Position numbers and translations under genes: made by a program. Under the pieces are notes generated by a model. The model was not told the DNA's origin. It did not search any database and was given only the letters and a program-made list of their open reading frames with translations. This document shows, one piece after another, positions 13,983-21,744 of a stretch of 24,719 bases of DNA. Source of the DNA: Scatavimonas merdipullorum (GTDB lineage Bacteria; Bacillota; Clostridia; Oscillospirales; Acutalibacteraceae); contig DVGH01000011.1 in assembly GCA_018712865.1 (NCBI GenBank), positions 1 to 24,719 on the forward strand, read 5' to 3'. Position 1 is the stretch's first letter, and each line of letters opens with the position of its first letter.

Positions 13983-16181
13983 ATGGTCAATGGTAAAAAA
14001 AGAATATGCAGCGCTGTGTTGTGCCTGCTTTTGCTGGCCTCGTCGTTTTTGTTTACGCAGGCCGGTGCAAGCCAGGCAGTCACAGAAAATACGGCGGTGC
14101 CGGCAGAGGATTACGGACTTGCAGAAAACATAGAGGACGGCGCTATTTTACATGCATGGTGCTGGTCGTTTGACACCATACGCGAAAATCTTGAAAATAT
14201 TGCGCGGGCCGGCTTTACCTCTGTGCAGACCTCGCCCATTAACGCGTGCAAGGTGGGGGATAACGGCGGTATGCAGCTGATGGGCAACGGGAAATGGTAT
14301 TACCACTATCAGCCCACGGATTATGTAATTGGCAATTACCAGCTGGGTACAAAGGCCGACTTTGAAGCACTGTGTGATGAAGCGGAAACATACGGGATTA
14401 ACATTATTGTGGACGTGGTGGCAAACCATATGTCTTCGGATTATTCTGTGATTGCAGATTACATTAAGGAGCTTCCCGGCGGCGCGTTCCACCCGATGAA
14501 TGGGATTTCCAGTTATAATAACAGGCAGGATTTTACCCAGAATTCCCTTTTAAGTCTGTGGGATTTTAACACCCAGAACCCGAACGTGCAGCAGCTGATT
14601 TTAAATTATTTAAAAGAATGTGTAGCGGCAGGCGCAGATGGCTTTCGGTATGATGCGGCAAAGCATATAGAGCTGCCGGAGGACGACCCCTCTTTTGCCA
14701 GTGATTTCTGGCCGGTGGTGCTGGAAAACGGCGCACAGTTCCAATACGGGGAAATTTTGCAGGGCGGCGCGGACTGGATTGATGTTTATGCAAACTATAT
14801 GCATGTAACGGCGTCAAATTATGGCGGGATTATCAGAAATGCCGCGGCAAGCGCAAATTATGAAGTAAGCCGGATTGAGAATTACAATGCAAACGTACCG
14901 CAGGACAAACTGGTTACCTGGGTGGAATCGCACGATAATTACTGCGGCGACGGAAGCTGGAGTATGCTGGATGAGCAGCAGGTAAAGGAAGCCTGGGCTG
15001 TAATCACGGCGCGCAGCGGAGGAACACCGCTGTTTTTCAGCCGCCCGCATGGAAGCAGCACTACAAACCAGTGGGGCGATAATCTGATTGGAGCCGCAGG
15101 GAGCGACCTGTTTAAGGATCCCGACGTTGCCGCGGTCAACAGCTTTCGGAATACAATGGCCGGGTTGGATGAAACACTGCGCAACCCGGGCGGGAATACC
15201 GGCGTAATTATGATTGAGCGCGCAAACCTGGGGGCAGTCATTGTAAACGCAACGGATCAGGCGGCCTCCGTTGAAACGGAAACGAAGCTTGACAATGGCA
15301 TATATTATGATAAAGTGACAAACGAACCCTATGAAGTCCAAAACGGGACGCTCACCGGAACGATAGACGCGCACCAGATTTTGGTTTTGACAGGGGAAAA
15401 ATCGCAGGTAAAGCCGTATGTATCTATTTCACAGCAGGGCGGTAATTTCCGTGAATCGCTGTCTTTAACGGTGCGGGCTGTTAACGCTGAAAGCGCTTCG
15501 TATACGGTTGGCGGTACAGAAGTGCCTTTTGAAGAAGAAGCGCAGTTTGAAATTGGCGCCGATATGCGCGACGGAGATACGGTGACAGTTACCGTCCGCG
15601 CTGAAAATGAGTTTGGCGTAACGGAAGAAACTTATACGTTTACAAAGCTTTCCTATCCTGTGTTGGAAGGCGAAACAGTCGTTTACTTTGACAACCAGTA
15701 TGACTGGGAGAGTGTGTATATCTATATGTATACGGAAAATCCGCACACAGACAACGGCTGGCCCGGCGTGCCTATGCAGTCGATCGGGTCAAACATGTAT
15801 GCGGCAGTGCTCCCGGCAGAGTATGAAAACAGCAGGGTCATGTTCAGCAATGGAAACGGCGCGCAGTACCCTGCGTCGGGTGAACCGGGGCTGGTAATTG
15901 AAAAGGGCCAGTGGATGGTTTACAACGGAGTCTGGGAGGATTATAAACAGTATATTACCCCGCAGGAAGAGATAAAAATGGGCGATGTAACGGGGGACGG
16001 TGCGATCAATATAGAAGACGTGCTTGCCCTGCAGTCGTATATTGCAAAGATGCGCACGTTTACGGAAGAACAGATTACAGCGGGCGACGTTACTTACAGC
16101 GGTGCGATTGAAATAGAAGATGTGCTGCGTATACAGCAGTATATTGCCCATATGATCGACGGGTTTGATAGGCCCTTATAA
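13983..16181 (+). CDS. Secreted GH13 alpha-amylase (AmyE-like) with CBM26 and dockerin
   Basis: This 732-residue extracellular endo-amylase cleaves alpha-1,4 bonds of starch. Residues 1-29 are a signal peptide. The GH13 catalytic domain (about 52-400) is very close in motif to Bacillus AmyE (GH13_28): ILHAWCWSF, SVQTSPIN, VDVVANH (143-149), DGFRYDAAKHIELP with nucleophile Asp224, FQYGEILQ with acid/base Glu257, and WVESHDNY with Asp318. A beta domain and an Ig-like segment (about 478-556) follow, then a CBM26-type starch-binding module (about 565-655; VYFDNQYDWESVYIYMY, NGWPGVPM). The C-terminus is a type I dockerin with two calcium-loop repeats, MGDVTGDGAINIEDVLALQ (666-684) and GDVTYSGAIEIEDVLRIQ (701-718); the second loop is less canonical. 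AAAGGAGAT precedes the ATG. The dockerin implies docking to a cohesin scaffold encoded elsewhere. Confidence 0.95.
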   Translation: MVNGKKRICSAVLCLLLLASSFLFTQAGASQAVTENTAVPAEDYGLAENIEDGAILHAWCWSFDTIRENLENIARAGFTSVQTSPINACKVGDNGGMQLMGNGKWYYHYQPTDYVIGNYQLGTKADFEALCDEAETYGINIIVDVVANHMSSDYSVIADYIKELPGGAFHPMNGISSYNNRQDFTQNSLLSLWDFNTQNPNVQQLILNYLKECVAAGADGFRYDAAKHIELPEDDPSFASDFWPVVLENGAQFQYGEILQGGADWIDVYANYMHVTASNYGGIIRNAAASANYEVSRIENYNANVPQDKLVTWVESHDNYCGDGSWSMLDEQQVKEAWAVITARSGGTPLFFSRPHGSSTTNQWGDNLIGAAGSDLFKDPDVAAVNSFRNTMAGLDETLRNPGGNTGVIMIERANLGAVIVNATDQAASVETETKLDNGIYYDKVTNEPYEVQNGTLTGTIDAHQILVLTGEKSQVKPYVSISQQGGNFRESLSLTVRAVNAESASYTVGGTEVPFEEEAQFEIGADMRDGDTVTVTVRAENEFGVTEETYTFTKLSYPVLEGETVVYFDNQYDWESVYIYMYTENPHTDNGWPGVPMQSIGSNMYAAVLPAEYENSRVMFSNGNGAQYPASGEPGLVIEKGQWMVYNGVWEDYKQYITPQEEIKMGDVTGDGAINIEDVLALQSYIAKMRTFTEEQITAGDVTYSGAIEIEDVLRIQQYIAHMIDGFDRPL

Positions 16182-16200
16182 AACAGTTCAGAAAAGTTGG

Positions 16201-16227
16201 GGCCGGCGGTCTTACAGGCTGCCGGCC
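16201..16227 (+). terminator. GC-rich hairpin after amylase gene
   Basis: GGCCGGC (16201-16207) and GCCGGCC (16221-16227) pair around a 13-base loop shortly after the amylase stop. There is no T-run, so termination may depend on the next palindrome at 16247-16282. Confidence 0.4.
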
Positions 16228-16246
16228 TGCGCGTTTAGCATGCAAA

Positions 16247-16282
16247 AAAGACGGACAAGGCATATATGCCTTGTCCGTCTTT
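16247..16282 (-). terminator. Terminator of the tRNA transcript (abuts tRNA-Thr CCA end)
   Basis: A perfect 36-bp palindrome (AAAGACGGACAAGGC arms, CATATATG centre) runs directly from the encoded CCA of tRNA-Thr. On the minus strand it is followed by TTTTTTGC. It may also stop transcription arriving from the amylase gene. Confidence 0.88.
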
Positions 16283-16357
16283 GGAGCTGATAAGCAGATT
16301 CGAACTGCTGACCTCATCCTTACCAAGGATGCGCTCTGCCTACTGAGCTATACCAGC
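16282..16357 (-). tRNA. tRNA-Thr (anticodon GGT)
   Basis: A 76-nt cloverleaf on the minus strand. The acceptor GCTGGTA pairs with TATCAGC, the discriminator is T and CCA is encoded. D-arm GCTCAGTAGGCAGAGC, anticodon arm GCATCC-TTGGTAA-GGATGA with GGT at the anticodon, and T-arm GCAGTTCGAATCTGC are all present. It is the second gene of the unit, 104 bases after tRNA-Trp. Confidence 0.95.
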
Positions 16358-16462
16358 ATAGGCCGGAAGAATGAAAAATGAATGATGAACGGCGCAATAT
16401 AGAAAAACAATTTCTGCGTCTTGAAAAAGTTCATCATCCACCGTCATGCCGCCCGGCATTTT

Positions 16463-16538
16463 TGGCAGGGGCAGAAGGACTTGAACCCTCGACACGCGGT
16501 TTTGGAGACCGCTGCTCTACCAACTGAGCTATACCCCT
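16463..16538 (-). tRNA. tRNA-Trp (anticodon CCA)
   Basis: A 76-nt cloverleaf on the minus strand. Acceptor AGGGGTA pairs with TGCCCCT, then G and encoded CCA. The anticodon arm is GCGGT-CTCCAAA-ACCGC with anticodon CCA, and the T-arm contains GGGTTCAAGTCC. It is the first gene of the tRNA pair. A hairpin ATCTGCGCC/GGCGCAGAT (16545-16568) sits in its 5' leader. Confidence 0.95.
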
Positions 16539-16571
16539 ATATGGATCTGCGCCGGCTGCGGCGCAGATAAT

Positions 16572-16600
16572 ATAATAGCATTTCAAAGCTTTTCTGTCAA
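16572..16600 (-). promoter_or_regulatory. Promoter of the tRNA-Trp / tRNA-Thr unit
   Basis: On the minus strand a perfect TTGACA (16600-16595) and TATTAT (16577-16572) are separated by exactly 17 bp, as expected for a strong stable-RNA promoter. An AAGCCTGC/GCAGGCTT stem lies between it and the murE stop (about 16613-16650). It has a T-run only on the plus strand. Confidence 0.85.
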
Positions 16601-16650
16601 TATATTTTTTATAAGCCTGCCATGGCTGCGCCGGCCTTTCAGCAGGCTTT

Positions 16651-18117
16651 TTACATGGGATGCAGTTCCTTTAGAATACCGGCGATGACCTCGCGCTCGT
16701 CAAAATGGCGTTTTACGCCCCTGGTTTCCTGGTAGTCCTCATGCCCTTTCCCAGCCAGAACAATAATATCGCCCGGCTGTGCATGCTCTATGCAATACCG
16801 TATAGCTTCTTTGCGGTTGGGGATAACCACATATTTGCCGTCTGTTTTATGCATACCTACTTCAATGTCCCGTATAATATCCATAACGTCTTCAAACCGG
16901 GAATTGTCTTCTGTAATAACGGAAAGATCAGAAAGCTTGCCGGAAATTTCCCCCATTTCGTAGCGTCTGGCCTTCGGACGGTTCCCTCCCGCCCCAAACA
17001 GGGTGACCAGGCGGTTTGGGTGGTATTCCCGCAGGGTGGTCAGCACGTTTTCCATGCTTACGGCGTTATGCGCGTAATCGATCAAAAGCGTGTAGTCCCC
17101 CGGTACAGGGACAGGCTCGACGCGCCCCTTGACCGACGCATGATTTAAGCCGTCTGTAATAGCCTGTTTAGAGATAGGAAAATGGCGGCATACCGCGATA
17201 GCGGCCAGCGCGTTATAGACGCTGAATTTTCCGGGGATCGGCACGGAGGCGTCTAGTGCAATGCAGCCCTTTGTGCTGAAATGTACGCCCAGATACCCCG
17301 GCCTGTTTACAAGCCCGTCGTTATAGGCGATAAGGTCAGCGCGCGGGTCAAAGCCATAGGTTTCAACTTTACAGGTATGCCCTTCCAGAACACCTGCAGT
17401 GTGTGTGTCGTCTATATTGACAATGCCTGTTTTACATTGCCGGAACAAAAGTGATTTGCAGGCGAGGTATTCTTCAAGCGTTGCGTGTTCAGCACCGCCG
17501 ATGTGGTCGGGGGAAAAATTTGTAAATACGCCAAAATCATAGGTCAGCCCGTCTGTGCGATGCCATTTCAGGCCAAGGGAGGAAGCCTCGATCACCATGC
17601 ATTTACAGCCCTGGTCCACCATTTTCCGCATGGCCCGCTGGATTTCGTAGGATTCGGGTGTGGTGTTGTTTGTTTTATACACCTGGTCGCCTATGACAAT
17701 GCCCAATGTGCCGATCGTTCCCGTTTTGATGCCCCCGGCTTCCAAAATGGAACGGATCATGCTTACCGTGGTGGTTTTTCCCTTTGTGCCGGTCAGAGCG
17801 ATGGTTTGCAAAGAATTTGCCGGATGCCCGAAAAAGGCGGCGGACATAAAAGCCAGCGCCTGCCGTGTATCCTGCACGCGGACAACGGTCACATGGTCGG
17901 GCAAATCGACAGGGTCGCTTAGAACAACGGCGCAGGCCCCCTGTTTTACGGCAGATGCGGCAAATTTATGGCCGTCGGCTTCATGGCCTTTTAGGCAGAC
18001 AAATACGCAGCCTTTGGCCGCCTTGCGTGAATCGTAAACGATGTCTGTTATTGGGATATCAATCTTGCCGCTAAGGCAGGTAAAGGCAACGTTTTTTAGT
18101 AAATCTGCAAGCTTCAT
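16651..18117 (-). CDS. murE: MurE-family UDP-N-acetylmuramyl tripeptide synthetase (variant specificity motif)
   Basis: This 488-residue cytosolic Mur ligase should add the third amino acid to UDP-MurNAc-L-Ala-D-Glu in peptidoglycan synthesis. It has the MurE N-terminal domain (DSRKAAKGCVFVCLKG, 29-44), ATP loop LTGTKGKTTT (108-117), NTTPESYEIQ (151-160), the catalytic Lys segment CKSLLF (220-225), GRVEPV (331-336), DYAHN (347-351) and C-terminal GKGHEDYQ (456-463). At the site where meso-DAP enzymes carry DNPR it reads EDNSRFED (403-410). The usual NLSRDHLDYH is NFSPDHIGGAEH. These changes suggest a divergent clostridial MurE paralogue whose amino acid is uncertain. It stands alone, away from any dcw cluster. 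The start has only a weak GGGGGT upstream. A possible minus-strand -10 TACAAT lies at about 18158-18163. Confidence 0.85.
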   Translation of the reverse strand: MKLADLLKNVAFTCLSGKIDIPITDIVYDSRKAAKGCVFVCLKGHEADGHKFAASAVKQGACAVVLSDPVDLPDHVTVVRVQDTRQALAFMSAAFFGHPANSLQTIALTGTKGKTTTVSMIRSILEAGGIKTGTIGTLGIVIGDQVYKTNNTTPESYEIQRAMRKMVDQGCKCMVIEASSLGLKWHRTDGLTYDFGVFTNFSPDHIGGAEHATLEEYLACKSLLFRQCKTGIVNIDDTHTAGVLEGHTCKVETYGFDPRADLIAYNDGLVNRPGYLGVHFSTKGCIALDASVPIPGKFSVYNALAAIAVCRHFPISKQAITDGLNHASVKGRVEPVPVPGDYTLLIDYAHNAVSMENVLTTLREYHPNRLVTLFGAGGNRPKARRYEMGEISGKLSDLSVITEDNSRFEDVMDIIRDIEVGMHKTDGKYVVIPNRKEAIRYCIEHAQPGDIIVLAGKGHEDYQETRGVKRHFDEREVIAGILKELHPM

Positions 18118-18506
18118 AGCAATACCCCCAAGTCTGTATGGGCATACAAATTGTACAACCTGTGCATGTTTTAAAACAAAAAGAATATATTGTTAGTAAG
18201 GACATCGTATGGATAGAAGCCAAAACTTACAATAATACTATGGCATACGCCAAACCGTTTATGCCCGCGCTGCTGCTGTGCGCAACACAAAAAACGCATT
18301 TTGTTCAATTTATGGAGAAAGTCAGAGAAAAGCAGGCGGAACAATGTTATTATACACTTAAAAGAATTATAAAACAAGTCTTTGCAGGAAAAAGCTTGTT
18401 CGGAAGAAAAGAAAAGAAGAAATGAATTGGTAAAGATTCACAAGCCCAATTTATAAAAAATGCTGAAATGCTTAAAAAAAAAGGGTTAAAATTCAGTAAA
18501 GGGAAA

Positions 18507-18531
18507 ATTTTGTGTACAAAATACACAAAAT
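18507..18531 (+). promoter_or_regulatory. Perfect dyad, candidate operator of maltodextrin operon
   Basis: ATTTTGTGTA (18507-18516) and TACACAAAAT (18522-18531) are exact inverted repeats around CAAAA. It lies about 57 bp upstream of the -35 box of the ABC operon, a position more typical of activator sites. It lacks the central CG expected of LacI-type or catabolite (cre) sites. The region 18118-18506 shows no convincing gene; a 95-codon frame there lacks a ribosome binding site. Confidence 0.5.
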
Positions 18532-18575
18532 AGAAAGACAAATCTATCAATGTTAATAAAAATAAATAAAGATAG

Positions 18576-18604
18576 TTGCAATAAATAGGTGGCTATGCTA
18601 TTAT
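18576..18604 (+). promoter_or_regulatory. Promoter of maltodextrin ABC operon
   Basis: TTGCAA (18576-18581) and TATTAT (18599-18604) are 17 bp apart. Transcription from about 18611 gives a leader of roughly 120 bases before the ATG at 18734. Confidence 0.7.
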
Positions 18605-18618
18605 TGTTTCAGTGATTT

Positions 18619-18699
18619 GGGCACATTTTCCTTTGTTTTTTGTTTAGAAAAAGCCTGTAAACAGGGTGTGCCCTTCCACAACACAAGTAAGCTTGTGTT
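18619..18699 (+). promoter_or_regulatory. Structured leader of the ABC operon (two hairpins)
   Basis: GGGCACA (18619-18625) pairs with TGTGCCC (18667-18673). Then AACACAAG (18680-18687) pairs with CTTGTGTT (18692-18699) around TAAG, followed by a T-rich stretch (TATATTTTATTTTTC). The second stem looks like a weak terminator before the first gene, suggesting attenuation or mRNA stabilisation. Confidence 0.45.
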
Positions 18700-18733
18700 T
18701 ATATTTTATTTTTCAGAGAAAGAGGGAAACAAA

Positions 18734-20098
18734 ATGTTCAGCAAATCAAAAAGAGTTGTTGGCGTTCTCTTAGCTGTGCTGATGCTTGCCGCTGTTTTCG
18801 CGGGCTGTGACGGAAGTACGGGCGGTACTTCCAGCGCTGGGGATTCCGGTACAAGCTCCGGCGGGAGTGCAACACAGATTGAGAGTGTCACGGTTGATGA
18901 AATGATGGCCGATGCACAGATCGCCATGGGCGACGAGGACAACGTTACACTGAAGGTTTGGTGCCCGCAGGACGCATTGGAAGTTTTTAAGAAGCAGTGC
19001 GATGCTTTTGTAGAAAATTTTAAAGAGCAGGGCAGGACCATTACGATTGAAGTAAACCCGCAGGGTGAAAGCGACGCGCAGGCGCAGGTTCGCACAGACC
19101 CGGACGCTGCGGCCGACGTATTTGGCTTTGCAAGCGACCAGGGGCTCGCACTTTTTAAAGATGAATATCTTTTAAAGGTTAATTTAAGATATGTTGAGCC
19201 TATCCAGGAAACGCATATGGAAGAAGCTGTAGAGACGGCTATGTTCCAGTCTGCAAGCGACGATCAGGCATATCTGTACGCTTATCCGGAAGAGGGCGCA
19301 AACAGCTATGCGCTGTTTTATGACAAAAGAATCCTTTCTGAGGACGACGTAAAGACGCTGGAAGGCATTATGGAAGTCTGCAATGCAGAGCAAAAGAACT
19401 TCCTGATGGAAATGGGCGACGGTTATTACGGCTGTGTGATCCCGTTTACGGGTGGCGGTACGCTTGACCTGGAAGACGATCTGGAAACACAGATCCTCAA
19501 TTATGATTATGAGCAGATCGGCCCGGTTGCACAGGCGTTTAGTGATCTGTGTGCCACAAGCCAGTTCTTTAAGAACGAATCTGTTAACTCTACGATTGTT
19601 TCAGGCTTTAAAAACGGCACGCATGCGGCCGGTGTTGTAGGCGCCTGGAAAATTGCAGATATTGAAGGCGCTCTGGGCGAAAACATGGGCGTTGCAAAGC
19701 TGCCGACCATTAACGTAAACGGCGAAGACAAGCAGATGATCAGCATATACGGCTATAAGTATCTGGGCGTAAATGCAAAGACAGATTTCCCGCTGACAGC
19801 GCAGTCTTTGGCGTATTACCTGTCTGGTGAGGAATGCCAGAGGCAGAGAACCGAAGAGCTCCGCTGGGGCCCGTCTATTACGTCCCTGATTGAATCTGAT
19901 TTGGTACAGAACGACGTAGCGCTTAAAGCGCTGTATGACCAGCAAGCGTACTCACTCCCCCAGAAGAATATTGTTACCGGCTTCTGGACGCCCACAGGCA
20001 CCTATGCGGCTTATGTGGTCGATTCCACCAAGGAACATGATGAAGCAACCATGCAGCAGCAGTATGACGACATGGTTGAAGTAATTGAGATGGGTTAA
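18734..20098 (+). CDS. Extracellular solute-binding lipoprotein, maltodextrin type (MalE-like)
   Basis: This 454-residue lipoprotein delivers substrate, probably maltose or maltodextrins, to the permeases encoded next. The start at 18734 follows AGAGGGAAAC and gives a proper lipoprotein signal (KSKRVVGVLLAVLMLAAVFAGC, cleaved before Cys25, with Phe rather than Leu at -3). An upstream in-frame ATG at 18617 would bury the signal and lacks a binding site. A Gly/Ser/Thr linker follows, then a family-1 binding-protein fold (VTLKVWCPQDALEVFK, RTDPDAAADVFGFASDQG, YAYPEEGANSYALFYDK, NGTHAAGVVGAWK, YYLSGEECQRQR). It is the first gene of a four-gene operon with two permeases and a GH13 enzyme, which is why maltodextrin is favoured. 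The sugar itself is inferred. Confidence 0.9.
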   Translation: MFSKSKRVVGVLLAVLMLAAVFAGCDGSTGGTSSAGDSGTSSGGSATQIESVTVDEMMADAQIAMGDEDNVTLKVWCPQDALEVFKKQCDAFVENFKEQGRTITIEVNPQGESDAQAQVRTDPDAAADVFGFASDQGLALFKDEYLLKVNLRYVEPIQETHMEEAVETAMFQSASDDQAYLYAYPEEGANSYALFYDKRILSEDDVKTLEGIMEVCNAEQKNFLMEMGDGYYGCVIPFTGGGTLDLEDDLETQILNYDYEQIGPVAQAFSDLCATSQFFKNESVNSTIVSGFKNGTHAAGVVGAWKIADIEGALGENMGVAKLPTINVNGEDKQMISIYGYKYLGVNAKTDFPLTAQSLAYYLSGEECQRQRTEELRWGPSITSLIESDLVQNDVALKALYDQQAYSLPQKNIVTGFWTPTGTYAAYVVDSTKEHDEATMQQQYDDMVEVIEMG

Positions 20099-20122
20099 CG
20101 CGTTACAATCCATATGCTTTGA

Positions 20123-20154
20123 TTCAAGCAGCCTGAGTTTTCAGGCTGCTTGAA
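20123..20154 (+). promoter_or_regulatory. Intergenic hairpin between binding protein and permease genes
   Basis: TTCAAGCAGCCTGA (20123-20136) and TCAGGCTGCTTGAA (20141-20154) form a perfect 14-bp stem with loop GTTT and no U-tract. Such stems between malE- and malF-type genes commonly protect the upstream message, giving more binding protein than permease. Confidence 0.65.
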
Positions 20155-20241
20155 ATAGCGACAAGGGATAGGTATTTTATACATATTTAATGATTTATGT
20201 GTTTGATACTTGCTACATTTTGGACAAAGGGGAGTGAACCT

Positions 20242-21744
20242 ATGAAGTACATTGATTACATCCAGTTAAATCCTTTTCAAAGAATGTGGTATAAGATAAA
20301 ATGCTTCTTTATCAACCTGCCGGCAAACTTTGTAAGGTTTTTTAAATTTTTAGGATGTAAAATCGCGGCGTTCTTCTGTGCGATTGGCAGAGGGTTTAAA
20401 AATTACGGCGTGGGATTTGTAAAAGGCGACTGGTCCACCAAAATCTCTTATGTGATTATGGGATTTGGGAACATTGCGAAGGGGCAGATTATTAAAGGCC
20501 TGCTCTTCTTGGCAATGGAAGTTGGATACATATGTTTTATGGTGTTCTTTGCCTGGAACAACTATCTATCTAAAATTTTTACTTTGGGAACGGTCGCGCA
20601 GGTCAGGGAAATGGACTATGCCACCGGCGTAGAGGTTGTAAGAGCCGGGGACAACTCCATGCTGATTTTGCTTTACAGCGTTATGGCAATTTTTGTGACG
20701 GCTATTTTCTTTGCAATGTATATTACAAATATTAAGTCGTCTTTAAAGCTGCAGGAATTGAAAAAGCAGGGCAAAAAGCCGATGACGTTTATAGAAGATG
20801 TGAAGGCTTTGCTGGATAACCGTTACCATGTTACGCTTCTTTCCGTGCCGACGATTTTGGTGTGTACGTTTACGGTGCTTCCCCTGGTATTTATGATATT
20901 GATTGCCTTTACAAACTACGACGGCGCGCATCAGCCGCCGGCAAAGCTGTTTGAATGGGTTGGCTTTGGCAATTTTGCCGACGTTTTCTTTGACGAGCCA
21001 AGAAAGGCGCTTACCTTCCAGAACCTGGTGGTCTGGACCTTGATCTGGGCGGTGCTGGCAACCGTTACCAACTACATATTGGGTATGATTTTTGCTTTGA
21101 TGATCAATAAAAAGGGGATTCGGTTTAAGTCGTTTTACAGAACCATGTTTGTTATGACCATTGCGGTTCCCCAGTTTGTTACCCTTCTTCTGATGAGCCA
21201 GATGCTGGCAGACAGCGGTGTGTTCAACGTGCTTTTAAGAGAGCTTGGCTTTATTGGCCAGCAAGATTATGTACGCTTTTTGACAGACCCCTGGCTTGCA
21301 AAGATTACCGTTGTGGTGGTCAATATGTGGATTGGTATTCCGTATACCATTTTGATTACGAGCGGTATTTTGATGAACATTCCCGAGGAGCTGTATGAAA
21401 GCGCCAGAATCGACGGCGCAGGCCCGGTGGTTACGTTCTTTAAAATAACCATGCCGTATATGCTTTTTGTCACCACACCGTATCTGATCCAGCAATTTAT
21501 CGGGAATATTAATAACTTTAACGTTATTTTCTTCCTTACCGGCGGCGGACCGCAAAACAACAACTATTACAACGCGGGCGATACCGACCTGCTTGTAACG
21601 TGGCTGTATAAGCTTACCATGGACAGGAACGACTACAACCTTGCAGCAACGATCGGTATTTTGGTATTTATTATTTGTGCGGCGGTGTCACTTATCACAT
21701 ATAACTCTACCAAGTCTGCAAAGAGCGAGGAGGAGTTTTCATGA
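20242..21744 (+). CDS. Sugar ABC transporter permease, MalF-like
   Basis: This 500-residue inner-membrane subunit forms half of the maltodextrin import channel. The ATG at 20242 is chosen because AAAGGGGAGTG lies just upstream; an in-frame start at 20197 has none. The N-terminal 195 residues hold extra membrane segments and a soluble stretch, as in MalF rather than in short permeases. The canonical core begins near LLSVPTILVCTFTVLPLVF and has the EAA loop EELYESARIDGAGPVVTFFK (about 382-401), which contacts the ATPase. The late segment NNFNVIFFLTGGGP is typical of MalF homologues. The last codons overlap the next permease gene by four bases (ATGA). No ATP-binding subunit is encoded nearby, so a shared MsmX/UgpC-like ATPase elsewhere is expected. 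Confidence 0.92.
   Translation: MKYIDYIQLNPFQRMWYKIKCFFINLPANFVRFFKFLGCKIAAFFCAIGRGFKNYGVGFVKGDWSTKISYVIMGFGNIAKGQIIKGLLFLAMEVGYICFMVFFAWNNYLSKIFTLGTVAQVREMDYATGVEVVRAGDNSMLILLYSVMAIFVTAIFFAMYITNIKSSLKLQELKKQGKKPMTFIEDVKALLDNRYHVTLLSVPTILVCTFTVLPLVFMILIAFTNYDGAHQPPAKLFEWVGFGNFADVFFDEPRKALTFQNLVVWTLIWAVLATVTNYILGMIFALMINKKGIRFKSFYRTMFVMTIAVPQFVTLLLMSQMLADSGVFNVLLRELGFIGQQDYVRFLTDPWLAKITVVVVNMWIGIPYTILITSGILMNIPEELYESARIDGAGPVVTFFKITMPYMLFVTTPYLIQQFIGNINNFNVIFFLTGGGPQNNNYYNAGDTDLLVTWLYKLTMDRNDYNLAATIGILVFIICAAVSLITYNSTKSAKSEEEFS

Noticed and set aside
18138..18425. 95-codon plus-strand frame between murE and the ABC operon
   Set aside because: No ribosome binding site, no recognisable domain, and located in an intergenic region. 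Could not be supported as a gene.
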